Positions 9,356-20,918 of a DNA stretch of 64,000 nt are shown in pieces. The stretch lies in contig OY752146.1 in NCBI GenBank assembly GCA_963573315.1, forward strand, positions 372,001-436,000, written 5' to 3'. The position numbers and the translations under genes were made by a program. Positions within the stretch are counted from its first letter, which is position 1. Every line of letters starts with the position of its first letter. The notes under the pieces were generated by a model. The model did no database searches. It saw only the letters and a list, made by a program, of their open reading frames with translations, and had not been told where the DNA came from. The DNA comes from Entomortierella parvispora. Its lineage: Eukaryota > Mortierellomycota > Mortierellomycetes > Mortierellales > Mortierellaceae.

Positions 9356-12300
9356 ATGACCCACACTTGCCTGACCCTGCTCTGTCTTGCCGAGGGAGAG
9401 GCTACCCCCTTCCCTGTCGAGATTGAGTCCATCAACACAATCGGTGATCTGAAGCACGCAATCAAGCGCAAAAACACTGCTTCATTCAGCGACATTGACG
9501 CGTACATGCTCACGCTCTGGCAGGTCTCTATTCCTGTCATGCCCCTGGACGAACACAAGAAAATCTTCCTAATGGATGTCCCGTCAACAAAAATGCTCGA
9601 TGAGACCGACAGCGTCTCCGATGCCCTTGATGTTCAGCCAGCCAACAAGACAATCCACATCATCGTCCAGCGACCTCCACCACGTAATGCCCGCGCTTAC
9701 TTTTGGTCACACTGATTCCGCCCATGCTTGCTGATTGTTCTAACCCATTTACGCGTCTCATTACTCCGTTGCTTCGACATGGTTCATGTGCCTCTCGCTG
9801 TTTCAGATTCAGTCCATGCTCGCAGCTCCACGCCGTTCTCTGACGGCACCATCACAAATAACACCGCCGTTCCTGTCCCGCAAGATCATGGAGTGTTTGA
9901 AAGCACAGCTTGGCTGGTTTTCATTATGCGTAATCTCTTATCGGATCGCAGCGGGGCTGCAGCATCTATGAGATTCTCATCAGCATCGGCATACTTCCAT
10001 TCAGAGTGGATCCAATCCATACGCGACAATCCGCTGGAGGAAGAGTACCTCTGCAACCTTGTGCATCGGATAGTGAAGACTTTTGCGCAACAAACTGTTC
10101 TGGACTCGGATTCTATCCGAGAGATCATTCTTGTTGCACCAATACTGGACAAGGTGCTCTACAGTCATCTTGTCAGGATATTTTATCAACAGTTCCAAAG
10201 AAGCACCCCACTGGACTACAACATTCTTCTTGGGCTCGTCCAGCTGATTCGAGATGCACCAGAAAGCTCTCTAGAGCCGGACGACTATATACGTCTCCTT
10301 CGATCTGTCAGACGACATCTTGAAGAAACCTTTCGAAAGGACACTGAAAACACAATCTACCTTACGCTGGCGGCCACAGTGTTACTGTCGACCGTCCCAA
10401 CAAACCTCAACATCGACCAGGAATATAGACTCCAGCGCAAGATTTTTTCTGCTCTCCAACGTCACAAAGAGCCTCTCATCAAATTTCAGGCGAAATACGC
10501 TAGCCAGATCCTGCGCTCAACCTTTCGCAAGGACGTAGTGAGCGGACCTGACATTTTCAATGGCTTACGTGGTATTCTTGAGCTCATGAAGGAAGCTATT
10601 GGTTTCAGCGGTCGAAAGAGATGGTTTCAGGATGTGCTGACAGCAGAGGGATATGTCAGGGACCGCCTATTCGCGGACATGAAACGGTTGGTTTGCGTGG
10701 GACCCAGCGCTGGCGACGTCAACTTTCAGTGGCGTACATGCCAACTTCTTGGAGAAATCGCCGTGAATCCAGGATGGGACGATGATGCTCGTGATCACGC
10801 CTTCGCAATACTGCGTGGATTTGTCGAAACCAGTGAGGGCACGAAGCGGGATCCAAGGATCAAAAGATGGGTCTTGACAATTTTGGGCTATATGTCGCAA
10901 TCACCAGTTTCGCCCAATCTTGACGGATTTTTCGACATGCCGACCGTCGCCGATGAGTCGAGGAATGACAATGCGCAAAAGTTGGCCCAGGAACTAGAGA
11001 GGAGTGGAGTCAAACCTTTCAATCTCACTTACCCGGTAATAGGTAGCCTGCCTTCACCGACGACGTTCCCGCTTCTGCACAAAGTTAACCTTGATCCAGA
11101 TGTCGAGTTTGCTATTGACTTTCTTCGACGGCAAAGATCGAGAGAATTCGATAGACGCGCAGTCTATATCCAATTGCTATCGAAGCAGACGCTTCGATCG
11201 TCAGAAGATATACTCGTCGCGTTGCAAGAGCGAGCGAATAGCTTTCTGGATAGTAACAAAGAGGTTCTTCTCGTCTTGGGCGATTCTGGCTCAGGAAAGT
11301 CCACTTTTGGGTTGTACTTGGAGAACAAACTTTGGACTGAATACAAATCAGGAGGGCGTATTCCACTCTTCATTGATCTGAAAACAATCGACGCATCAGA
11401 CAAGGATATGATACGACAACATCTAGAGGGCCAAGGTTTTTTCTCGGACCAACAAATCGTGGAATTACAAGGAACCCGACAGTTCATTCTCATATGTGAC
11501 GGGTACGATGAATACAACCAGCGGACCAACCTCCATACCAACAATCGGTTCAACAAGCCTCGGCAGTGGCAAGCCAAGATGATTGTCAGTTGTCGCACTC
11601 AGTACCTCGGACCGAACTATCGCTACTACTTTGAGCCAGAAACAGCGACTAACAACAACCCAAACTTTTCTCATACCTCTAATCTCTTCGAGGAGGCTGT
11701 AATAGTGCCTTTCCGGGCTGCTCAGATCGAGGAATATGTTTCACTATTCACCCAAACATTCAACTCTTTGGATCGCCTCGGAGGCACGGAACCCTGGACT
11801 ATGAAGCAGTATATGGAGCGTCTCGGTAGTATTGCCCATCTGATGGATCTGGCCCAGAATCCTTTCATGCTGAGGATGATCATGGATGTTCTCCCAAGAA
11901 TTGCCCAGACTACCACCAAGATGACTCGGGTTGAACTGTATGACAACTTTGTGGAGCTACATTTCGAATCGGAACAACGGCGACTATTGAAACAATATTC
12001 CAGTGGCAAGATGGATAGTGGGACCCTTTCCGCGTTCTCTCTGCTGAAAAATGATGAGCTCGTCAATTTTGGATTGGACTTTTCGAAAGAACTGTCACTT
12101 TCCATATTTAAGGAGCAAGCGGGAGGAAACACGGTCACCTATACAGCAGTTCTGGATAAAGGATCATGGAAGGAAAAGTTCTTTGGTTCGGATGTTACAG
12201 CCAGGTTACTTCGGGATTCGGCGCAGTTGGTCTGCCGAGAGAATCGTCAGGATGTGCGTCAATTGATCAGGCATAGAACTCGTCCAGCTCATAGGAGGAA

Positions 12301-14752
12301 CTCGTACGAGTTTATTCACCGATCCATTCTGGAGTATTTCTACTCGTGTCTGATCTTCGATCCAAGAGGAAACAAGCCTTCTCTCGATCTTGCCGCATGC
12401 CTCGACCCTTGTGGGAATGCAGAACCTATCGCCAAGCACCCCCTTGGACAAATTAGCATTGTCTCTGAGGCGTCTATTATCCATTTCCTTGTTGAGCGCA
12501 TCCACGCAACAAACGACTTCAGGAATCAGCTCAACGCCATTGTCGAAATGTCCAAAGTGGAGGTGACAGTCAGACAGGCAGCATCCAACTCTATTACGAT
12601 ATTAGTGAAGGCTGGGGTTCAGTTCAACGGCACTGACCTTCGAGGAATTCAAGTCCCTGGAGCCGACCTTTCCGAAGGCCATTTCGACCCGGCACAGCTA
12701 CAGGGTGCTGACTTGACTGGCGTCCATCTTAATAGGGCTTGGTTAAGAGAAGCGAATCTGAGCGAGACGACGATGACTGACGTACTGTTTGGTGAGAATC
12801 CGTATTTCAAAGTTCCCGCTTTGTGGTCGTCAGCGATCTCATCGGATGGGAAGATGCTCGTCGCCGGTTTAGGAGGTGGCAGCGTACAGATCTTTGACAT
12901 AGTCGATTTCTACCGACGCCTGACGTTTCAAGGACATTCCGGCATTGTTCGCTGTGTGGCCATATCCAACGACGCTTCTCTTGTGGCATCTGGCGGTGAC
13001 GATCGCTCAGTACGCATCTGGTACTTGGAAGGAGGAAAGGAGTGTGTTCTAAGAGGACATCCAACCGGAGTCCATAGTATTGCTTTCTCCCCTGATGGTA
13101 CGCGGGTTCTGTCTTTTGGTGAGGACAAAATTATATGGGTCTGGAACATCGAATCTCAGTCCTGTGTGCGGACCATGGACACGGAGTCGACTTATCTAGT
13201 CTCGGCGTGGTCTCCATGTGGTCGTCAGATTGCTACTGGTAGTGAGTTGAACGGATTGAAGTTATGGGACGCGGAGACCGGGGAACTTGAACGAATCCTG
13301 GATACATCAATGGTGTCAAGCATTGTCTATTCTCGCCAAGGAAAAATCCTCGCTGTGGCTGGCATTGGTAAGGTGTTTGTCTGGGATCCGGCAAATGGCA
13401 GCAAAGGCCGGAATCTCACGATTAGTGGAACCCAACCTCTCTTCGGCGCTACTTTTTCCCGTGACGATCATACGATAGCTATAAGCTACAGCAACGGTTC
13501 TATTCAGCTATGGGATGCATCTTCGGGATTTTTTATTACCAGCTTGAATGGTCACTTCAATTTAATACGGGATATGATGTTTCGGGATAATCAGGAACTC
13601 GTATCTGTCAGTATGGAAGGCACCGTGCGATTTTGGCAACTGGAGGGCGAGATGTCTCTGAAAGGGGGCTTTTTCAAAGACCCTAGTCCTAGCCGCAGAG
13701 GGCATAGAAACGACATTTGCAGTCTCGTGTACAGTCCAATCGGCGATTGCGTTCTCTCTGCTGGCGCTTACGATCAACGCATCATCCGGTGGGACGTCGA
13801 AACAGGAGATAGCGACACACTTCTTAAAGTCAGCACCCATCACAAAGAGATTGCAATCTCTCCAGATGGTCGACAACTGGCGATGACAGATGACGGCTTG
13901 CATGTTTATCATCTCGGCGAAAGCGGTGAGTCAAAGAAGGTGCTCATTAGTGGCAAAAGTGGCGCCGTGTCATACTCTCCGCGCGGCCGTTGGTTTGCGT
14001 CAGGCGATCACAATGGCACTATAAGATTATGGGATCTGCAGTCAGGGGAGGAACCACGAGTGCTCGAAGGGCATTTCGAAAGGATCGAACAACTAACATT
14101 CTCACCCAATGATTGCCAACTCGTCTCATTATGTCGAGCCAAGTTGATTGGTGTCTGGGATACAGAACGCGCAGAGTGCACCGATATTCTTGAACCGCTT
14201 GGATCTGGAATTTCTTTTTCTCCTTGTGGACGGATGATTGCCATTGCAGAGGATTCGTCGATTAGCGTTTGGGACCTGCAGGAGAAGGAAATGTTTAGTT
14301 TGAAAGGGTTCAATGACTATGCGAGATGCGTTGCGTGGTCACCTTGTGATACATGGGTTGCAGCAGTTTGTAGTAACAGAACGCTCAAGCTATGGATGAT
14401 TACCAACAAGGAGCCTCGACATGCGGGATCCCCTGTAACAGTCAATCTGGACTTTCTTGGTGGTGTCACGTCTATCGTCTGGATTCCTACGAAACCTTTG
14501 GAGTTTGCGACCGGCTGTGGCTGTGGCTCTGTTTTCGCTTGGAAAATCGTGCAAGTCAGTGTCGGGTTCCAAATTCAGTCGGTTTGGAATTCTGTGGACA
14601 GTCGACTGATAGCTTCTGGAACTCGGATTGGCCAGTCGATAGGACTGACTGATAGGCAGGTAGATCTGTTGAAGCAGCTTGGTGCCATTGACGAATCCAG
14701 GATCTCTGAAACGGAAAACCTCGTTGACATCCCTAATCCACGCGATCTGTAA
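9356..14752 (+). CDS. Crinkler-NACHT-WD40 NLR-like protein, 1757 aa, two exons
   Basis: Model: exon 1 9356-9683, intron 9684-9806 (GTAATG...TTTCAG, branch-like CTAAC), exon 2 9807-14752. The phase fits, with a CAT codon across the junction, and the joined frame is open. Residues 1-108 are a Crinkler-type N-domain (LTLLCLAEGEATPFPV, then LTLWQVSIPV and IHIIVQR). A helical region of about 400 residues follows. NACHT: P-loop LGDSGSGKST near 600 and Walker B ILICDGYDEY near 670. Pentapeptide-like turns (FNGTDLRG, ADLSEG, ADLTG, ANLSE) lie at about 1050-1105. Fourteen WD40 blades, each ending in a WD-like dipeptide (VRIWYL, IQLWDA, IRLWDL, ISVWDL and so on), run from about 1115 to 1700, enough for two seven-bladed propellers. 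By analogy with fungal STAND proteins, the WD40 part would sense, NACHT would oligomerise, and the Crinkler domain would be the output module. No defect is seen. Confidence 0.88.
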
Positions 14753-15041
14753 GGAAATAAAGCTTGGATCGTACTGCTACATGCTCCCGACTACATTTGG
14801 TTTTGGTGCGCCGGCTTTAGCAATCCCTGCTCGTGCACATCCAACAGCAACTTGCAAAAAAAACCCCCCCAGCAATCTGTGCTGCCAGGAATAGGGACAG
14901 AACTTGACGCACCGAAGACTGCATACAGTGAAAAAAGGTTGCGAAGGCTCAAGGCCGAAGCCCTCTTTCCGTTCTTTAGTTCACACGCCAACTTAAATTT
15001 GCACAACCAAAGTCAGGCAAGTGTTGTATTTGACATTTATT
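14753..15041. other. Intergenic between convergent genes
   Basis: This is the shared 3' region of the NLR (plus) and JmjC (minus) genes. No further gene is seen. Confidence 0.4.
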
Positions 15042-17716
15042 TCAGTTTACCATCTCTTCGGCAGGCTGCTTTTTTTGTTTTCCTTTAATTGATCCGGGCT
15101 CAATCCCGTTCTTCTTGCCAGCCTTCGCAAACTCAAAAAAGCTCGGAAATCCATTGTCCATAACACTTCCACGGTTATGAGGGTCCTGTTGGGGATTCTC
15201 ATTGTATGATATTGGTGGCCTTTCTTTGGGCAGTGGACTAGATGAAATCTCGAGGCACTTGAAGCAACAAAACTTTTTATCCGATTGTATGAAAAGATCT
15301 GACCAGGAGACTTGGTGGTACCTGACCAAGCACCGTTCACAAAGGCGGATCTTGCAGGTCCTAGTTCCTTTTTCCTTGTCAAAAACTTGTCCACAGGATG
15401 CTGGAGGAGTGTTGAAGACGCGTCCATTGCACCCGCGACAATAATACTAACCAGAGTTTGTGATACGAAAGAACGTAAGAAGTTGAGAGGTCAGGCATTC
15501 TTTCAAGAGAATAACGCCCTTTAAACGATTCTTACGGGTTTTTTTCTCCACGGTTGCAGGGCAAAATAGCGGGCAAAGGCGGTGTCAACTGGAGTGTATG
15601 TTTTCTTGTAATCATTGCCAACTCTAGGAAATACATTGGTGAGTTCAAGGTGCACAATGAAACGTGACAAAACTGAACCAAGGCCTCCACAGCAAACTTA
15701 CTCGTCTTTCCAGTCCAGACTCAAGGGCTGGAATTCTTTGGCATTTTTCAACTCGATGCAGGAATTCCATATCCTGACACTGTTCTGGTAGATCTGGATT
15801 GCATCCTCGAGGGGGAATAATTGGTGGAAAGAGATCAAAGAGGTTGCACGATGGAGACAGCCTCTCCCTAGCGCGTAGCAGTCAATACAGAGGATATATG
15901 GCTGGAGAGACCCATGACCTTCGTTGCATTGGGTATGCATGTTCCAAATTTCGCACTGACAAAAACGGCAACATGGCAAGGCGTGGTTTCCAGTCGAGAG
16001 AACCGTATCGATGACGATTGGTGGTTGCACCACTTCTAATGTCTCCATGCATGGATGTTCCTTAATCCGATCTATGGCCCAAGAGTCTGACCATACGATG
16101 AAGGCGAAGAGCCGAGCCAAGGACAGAAATTCATGACAAAAGACCTCTGCGCCAAAGTACCAATTGATAGAACTATCACCGGCCGACTGTATCTCGGCAA
16201 CACGATAGATCAAGGCGGCTTGTATCCCACTCTTGAATTTGTATTGATCAGGCTCACAGATCCTATAGTATATAATAGGTCATAATAATAATTAGACCAA
16301 CGGAAAGCTATTCAAAGCCAGAGGCAAATGAGTAGTGTCAACATACTGTCGATAAAAGGGTAGTAACTCATAGAGACCGTGATGAAGAGTGTCTGGAGTT
16401 ATTCTGTTCCAAGCAATCTTTTGTGTCAATCCACCCTAAGTTGGAAGCAGCCATGACGACAACAAAGAACAGGTGAGCAACCAAGGGCAGATATGATACT
16501 TGGAATGATCTCTTCTGTACGCGAAGCCTCTCACCCTATTCAGGACTTGATGTGGTGCCATCGGCGGTAGAATGATCAAGTCACCGACTTTTTGTTCTAC
16601 TATAAAAACATCCACGCCAACTTGTTCAAGTTTTGACAGGGGGATGCAGAAACTGGCCTGGTCAAATACATGGCCATTTTCTTTCCAGAACTTCCTAACT
16701 TCATCCAAATCGCTGGGCCTAAAGATAAACCACAAAGATGATCCTCCTTTTGGAGAGCACCATAGAAATAAAGGAAGGATATTTAGAATTTTTTTCCCAA
16801 CATTTTCATACCTTTCCCTCGTTCACTTGCCTCGTTGCGCTCCGACCATGATGTTGTGGCCAATAGCACCACCGTTATTGTAATGTCCTGCAGTGCTAAA
16901 CCAAGGAGGAAATAATAGAAGTGCTTGATTTATATACAGTACGGCCCGCTCTCGATATGATGTGCAACAAAATCGAGTTGATACTTACAACGTGCCTCCT
17001 GCACCCATGTAGACCATCAAGTTGACAGAAGACTCTTTCCGATCGTCCCCTTTTGAAGGTTTGTCTATTCGTCAAATTTGAAATGAAAATATTAGAATTG
17101 TTCTAGAAGGGAAACAGACCCGGACTACGATGCAAGGCTTACTCACTGAGATCACCAATGCCCCTGTGCGTGAGAAAAGGCGGGAGAATAGTTTGCAGTG
17201 CATGCTCCCATTTCGCCCCACAGACGAGGTTTCTGCCGTACAGAGGACAGCCTTCAGTCTGGATTGCCTCCCAAAAATCATCAAACGGTATCTTGACATC
17301 TACTTTATTTTTGCCTTCGTCCCTGACGACCACTTTTCCTACAGGACAAAAGGTCGTTAATAAAAAGAAATTCATACACAAAGTTCCTCCTTTCCAAAAC
17401 AAACAGTGCCCCCCCTCTTACTCTTTCCTGAAGCGTATCGTTGAAATTCATTCGTCGTTCCTTCGTCGGTGAAAAGATCAGGGTTCCATTCAGGATGCTT
17501 ATGATAACCAGATATGACAAGGGGAATCCCCGCATGCAAGACTAACTCGTTGATCTTGCTCAATATGGCTTGCTCTCCGATATCGTAGTTGACTCGATGA
17601 GGGGACAAAAAGTCAGGCCCGGATCGTACTATTGTCTGTTCTGAGGCTTTTGATGGGGCAAACTTTTTTTGCAGTGGAGGTAAAAAATGCTCCTTGGCTG
17701 GTCGTTTCTTCGTCAT
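15042..17716 (-). CDS. JmjC-domain protein with C-terminal 4CXXC-type zinc finger, nine exons, 660 aa
   Basis: Exons on the minus strand: 17716-17422, 17338-17147, 17064-16989, 16895-16831, 16746-16535, 16435-16347, 16262-15702, 15623-15536 and 15446-15042. They total 1983 nt with consistent phases. Intron 4 uses a GC-AG pair (AG|GCAAGT). The JmjC core reads VNLMVYMGAGGTFTAGHYNN, GAIGHNIMV, SLWFIF, VGDLIILPPMAPHQVLN and KIAWNRITPDTL. The C-terminus has two Cys-rich modules: CCRFCQCEIWNMHTQC...CIDCYALGRGC, then YYCRGC...CERCLVRYH...CCFKCLEI, like zf-4CXXC_R1. JmjC enzymes are Fe(II)/2-oxoglutarate oxygenases, often histone demethylases in the nucleus. Oddity: the first iron-binding motif is H192-Y-N194 instead of HxD/E, while the distal H275 is present, so activity may be altered or lost. 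Confidence 0.85.
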
Positions 17717-17735
17717 GATGACGGTGATGATGGGT

Positions 17736-17925
17736 CGAGTAGGATGATGGCAAGATGGTAGTAGGAGGGCAGGGTGGTAGAATGGAGGGATGGAAGACTG
17801 GAGGATGAAAAGATTGAGAGATGGAAGGATGCACTGATGGGAGGATGGAGAGATGGAAGGATGGAGAGATGGAAGGATGGAGAGGTGGACGGATGAAAGG
17901 ATGAAAGGATGAGTGGATGGGAGGA
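17736..17925. repeat. GGATGGA-type purine-rich minisatellite upstream of the JmjC gene
   Basis: Irregular repeats of GGATGGAGAGATGGAA and GGATGAAA run for about 190 bp directly upstream of the JmjC start codon. The frames across it are repeat artefacts. Confidence 0.85.
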
Positions 17926-17929
17926 ATGC

Positions 17930-18110
17930 AAAGAGCATGGCTTCCTCGCCGTGCACGTGGCTTGTCAACATTTTGGTTCTAGTACGTGCAAAAAATTTGG
18001 CTTTCACGCCGTGCGCCCTTGGGTCTCCAAGAGCAATCTTTTCTACAAATTGGTTCTATCACATGTAAGGTAGATGGCTTTCTCGCTGTTCACCCTAAAG
18101 TCCCTGATTG
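17930..18110. repeat. Diverged tandem block with TGGCTTTC-CGCCGTGC-GGTTCTA units
   Basis: Three imperfect copies of a unit of about 60 bp can be lined up: TGGCTTCCTCGCCGTGCACG, TTGGCTTTCACGCCGTGCGC and ATGGCTTTCTCGCTGTTCAC. Each of the first two is followed or preceded by a GGTTCTA-CATG-like segment. It may be a promoter duplication. Confidence 0.5.
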
Positions 18111-18362
18111 GTTGGCTTACATCTGGAAAGGAGGTGATCGGGTTCAGAGCGCCCATTGACCCCGCCACTCCAAACTCGCACCACCCCAGTCCTTGCTACT
18201 GTAGCTAGGTCCTGTGCTACCTGCAGATCTCACCGTTGCCACCATTACCACCAGCTCTGTTTTTATAGCCACCGATTCGACTTCATAGTCAACTTTAATA
18301 TCACCACCCAGTATTGGTGCCGCAACGTGTGGCCCAACTCCTACAGAGCGAAGGAACTGTGG

Positions 18363-18827
18363 TCACCCGTAGATATGAGGGAACTTTGTTGACTCTGTTT
18401 GCTTTGCTTGCAGCTCAGATTGCCTCAAAAAATCGAGAATTGTCTTCACCACCTCGCGATCCCGAAATCCACCTCTCTTTACAACGGACATGTTGTAGCC
18501 CCAATTCTTGTCAGATGGGTTCAGCAAACTAATCACCATTCCGTTGATTCTGCTTATTTTATCCTCGGCAGGTGGCTGTACATGGGGTCCTTTAGAGAAT
18601 AGTTTGATGGCGGATGTGAGCGACCCCTTGAATTCCTCACTCTGTGATAGAAGTCGAGCAATGTCCATTCTGTCGGTACAAGCCTCTAAGATTTTTTTTA
18701 TCGAAGCACATTCCTCTTGAGAGATATGCTCCAAATAGGTTGAAGAGCATCTATTGGCGACTGTGACATAGTTTTCCACATCATGCAGCTGCACATGTTG
18801 AGTGCGAATAGGCATGTCAGTCTGCAT
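18363..18827 (-). CDS. Hypothetical protein, 154 aa
   Basis: The frame has protein-like composition: LHDVENYVTVANRCSSTYLE, an acidic-basic helical middle (SIKKILEACTDRMDIARLLS) and DREVVKTILDFLRQSELQA at the end. The start is placed at the ATG at 18827, just after what looks like an intron 3' end (CCTAACC branch, TTTTAAAG acceptor). A CGAG|GTGAGG donor lies about 36 nt upstream, so a short 5' exon may exist, although the frame upstream contains a stop. No family was recognised. Confidence 0.45.
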   Translation of the reverse strand: MQTDMPIRTQHVQLHDVENYVTVANRCSSTYLEHISQEECASIKKILEACTDRMDIARLLSQSEEFKGSLTSAIKLFSKGPHVQPPAEDKISRINGMVISLLNPSDKNWGYNMSVVKRGGFRDREVVKTILDFLRQSELQAKQTESTKFPHIYG

Positions 18828-19150
18828 GTCTTTAAAATGAAATTGGGAAAGGTTAGGCTCCTCACCTCGCACGACCTTGCTGCATCACATCATCTGGAAC
18901 GACCTTTTTGTACGTACAGAATTATCCAACCTCTTTCACACTAAAGTTCGGCTGTGGCTGAAAATGTTGAGCTGAAATTGAAGTCTTGGCGTTTTGGACA
19001 GAGGCAAGGGAGAAGAGGTAGGAACGATCTCTCAGTTACTTTAACTTCTTCATATTTATACGTTTATAGAGACCAGGAATCTAACGGTTGAGTCTGACCG
19101 CACATTGAATGAGGGAATTGGTTGAGGGCGCGGGGGGCGGGGGATCAGAG

Positions 19151-19468
19151 TTAGGGTTTTTTGTCCGATTCTAGAGTATCCTGCAGGGGTTCGAAATGTT
19201 TTCGAGGGCAGAAAGTGGAGACCGTTACACGAACGTTCAGGGTAAAAACCATCACAGCTGCATGTGCATTCTCTTGGCAGCCACTTTTTACCCTCTGTCG
19301 CGATGCTACCATTGGAAAGTGGGCTCGGATTGGTATTAAGTTTTGAAATCCCGGGGCTGTCTCATGAGTATCGAGAGTTGTAACCACAGTTCCATCCTCA
19401 CTCAATACCGTTGAAATAACGCGTCGAGTTTGTGGCACACTGAACTCTTGCACCAAGTCTACAGCCAT
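19151..19468 (-). CDS. Small hypothetical protein
   Basis: The first part (AVDLVQEFSVPQTRRVISTV, then SEDGTVVTTLDTHETAPG) looks like a real protein, the C-terminal part less so. The C-terminus may be changed by an unseen intron. No family was recognised. Confidence 0.3.
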   Translation of the reverse strand: MAVDLVQEFSVPQTRRVISTVLSEDGTVVTTLDTHETAPGFQNLIPIRAHFPMVASRQRVKSGCQENAHAAVMVFTLNVRVTVSTFCPRKHFEPLQDTLESDKKP

Positions 19469-19689
19469 CGAGTTTTAGAAGCAAAGTGTTTGTTGCTGCT
19501 GAACCCATGTATCAAGCCTGCTTCCAACAGAATACGAGTTCCAAGGTGAGCCCGTTTCGTGAGATTTTAGGTTGTGGCCATTGTACCGTGCTCTATCCTG
19601 TTACTAAGATCGTGTGCTTCTAGAATCGACGCGGATCATATTTTCGCGCCTTCGCCCTCTAAATGCCATCGATTTTGCAAGGAAGCCTT

Positions 19690-19881
19690 GACTTATAAAT
19701 ACTGGGGGTTGGAGAAGATAAATCTTTACCATTCCACTCTTCACTCTCTTTGGTCGCAACGTTCCAGTCCTCATACTCTTCAGTTACCACCGTAAGCAAC
19801 TAAAACGCGTTAATTTTGACAAAGGGGATGTATTCTATGGATGATTCTAACCATGTAGTATCATACCTCGTCGTTTAGACC
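19690..19881 (+). promoter_or_regulatory. Core promoter and probable 5'UTR intron of the lectin gene
   Basis: A TATA-like TTATAAATAC lies near 19692. A GTAAGC donor near 19790 and a TTTAG acceptor directly before ACC-ATG suggest a leader intron of about 85 nt, as seen for several secreted-protein genes in this window. Confidence 0.5.
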
Positions 19882-20874
19882 ATGCGAGCAAAGTTCATTT
19901 TCACGTTAGTGGCATTAGTTGCCTTGGCCTTCGCTGCTCGTCCCGGGCTTCTCTATTCTGGTCTCCGATGGTCCCTAGTGTCAGCATCCGGGAGGATGAT
20001 CTTGAACGGTCTCCACAATTGCTTCGAACTACTCGAAGGACGTCTCTATGCCCACTCCGACAAGAGTTCCAGTACTTGGTGGCCAGTTTCAAATGGCGAG
20101 GTTATCGTTGCCTACCATCCTCTTTCTCCGCACTGGTACGGTAGTGCTGATGTGCCTTTCAGGTTTATCCAAGAAGCCTACGATGCGATCAACAACGGAG
20201 CCGGTGGCTATATTTACCAAAGTTTCGAAGCCATCATCAAGAATGACCAAGGAGTTGACATGGGTATCCTTGCTCTCACATTCTATCCAAAGAGCACGAG
20301 GCAAGCCTCCCCAGCTAGCCTTCCAGTTAGCCGCCCATCTCTGAAATTCTCCACCGGAGTGCACTACCTTCCCTGGAACTTGACGACTCATGCGGCCGCT
20401 CCCATTAATAACGCTAAGGAGCCCGCTCCAAAGCTCGGTGCCAAGCCATTAGGACGATGTCTCCGCCATGACACCATCGTTGCCGGTAGCAAGCTTGCAA
20501 GTGGATCCAAGTTGTACTCGGCGAACGGCAACTTTGTCGAACTGCAAGACGATGGCAACTTGTGCTCAACTGCCTTTGGCAAGAAGAATTGGTGCTGGAT
20601 GACAAATCATCCTGACGGAGCCAAAGCAGGCCCTTTTACCATGGAGATTGGCAAAAATGGATATTTCGTATTCCGAGACAACAAGGGAGGGGAGTATGTA
20701 TCGTTCGGGATTGGCAACTATCCTGCCAAGAACGACGGCTACTTTAGACTCACGATGCAAAATGATGGAAACCTCGTGTTTTATTATGGATCATCGAACA
20801 ACAGTCCAGTTTGGGCTACCGATAAGTATGTTCCCGGCGTAGAAGTGACTCCACCCTGTACCCGTCACTCCTAA
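19882..20874 (+). CDS. Secreted GNA-type (bulb) lectin-domain protein, 330 aa
   Basis: Residues 1-18 form a signal peptide (basic start, then FIFTLVALVALAFA). The middle is a region of about 180 residues without a recognised domain. The C-terminal 120 residues look like a B-lectin domain: a degenerate copy LQDDGNLC near 221 and a perfect QxDxNxVxY mannose-binding motif, QNDGNLVFY, near 293. Monocot-mannose-binding-type lectins bind alpha-mannose, and in fungi secreted forms are thought to act at the wall or against other organisms. It is a single long exon with a probable leader intron. I am confident of secretion and of the lectin motif; the sugar target is inference. Confidence 0.85.
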   Translation: MRAKFIFTLVALVALAFAARPGLLYSGLRWSLVSASGRMILNGLHNCFELLEGRLYAHSDKSSSTWWPVSNGEVIVAYHPLSPHWYGSADVPFRFIQEAYDAINNGAGGYIYQSFEAIIKNDQGVDMGILALTFYPKSTRQASPASLPVSRPSLKFSTGVHYLPWNLTTHAAAPINNAKEPAPKLGAKPLGRCLRHDTIVAGSKLASGSKLYSANGNFVELQDDGNLCSTAFGKKNWCWMTNHPDGAKAGPFTMEIGKNGYFVFRDNKGGEYVSFGIGNYPAKNDGYFRLTMQNDGNLVFYYGSSNNSPVWATDKYVPGVEVTPPCTRHS

Positions 20875-20892
20875 ATGTCTGCGCCATCCTTC

Positions 20893-20918
20893 TTTTTTTT
20901 TTTTTTTTTTTTTTTTTT
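20893..20918. repeat. Poly(T) run of 26 downstream of the lectin gene
   Basis: Uninterrupted T run, followed by a pyrimidine-rich stretch to about 21010. Confidence 0.95.

Noticed and set aside
17613..17931. Minus-strand Ser/Pro/His-rich frames near the JmjC start
   Set aside because: They translate the GGATGGA minisatellite; the JmjC start is the ATG at 17716.
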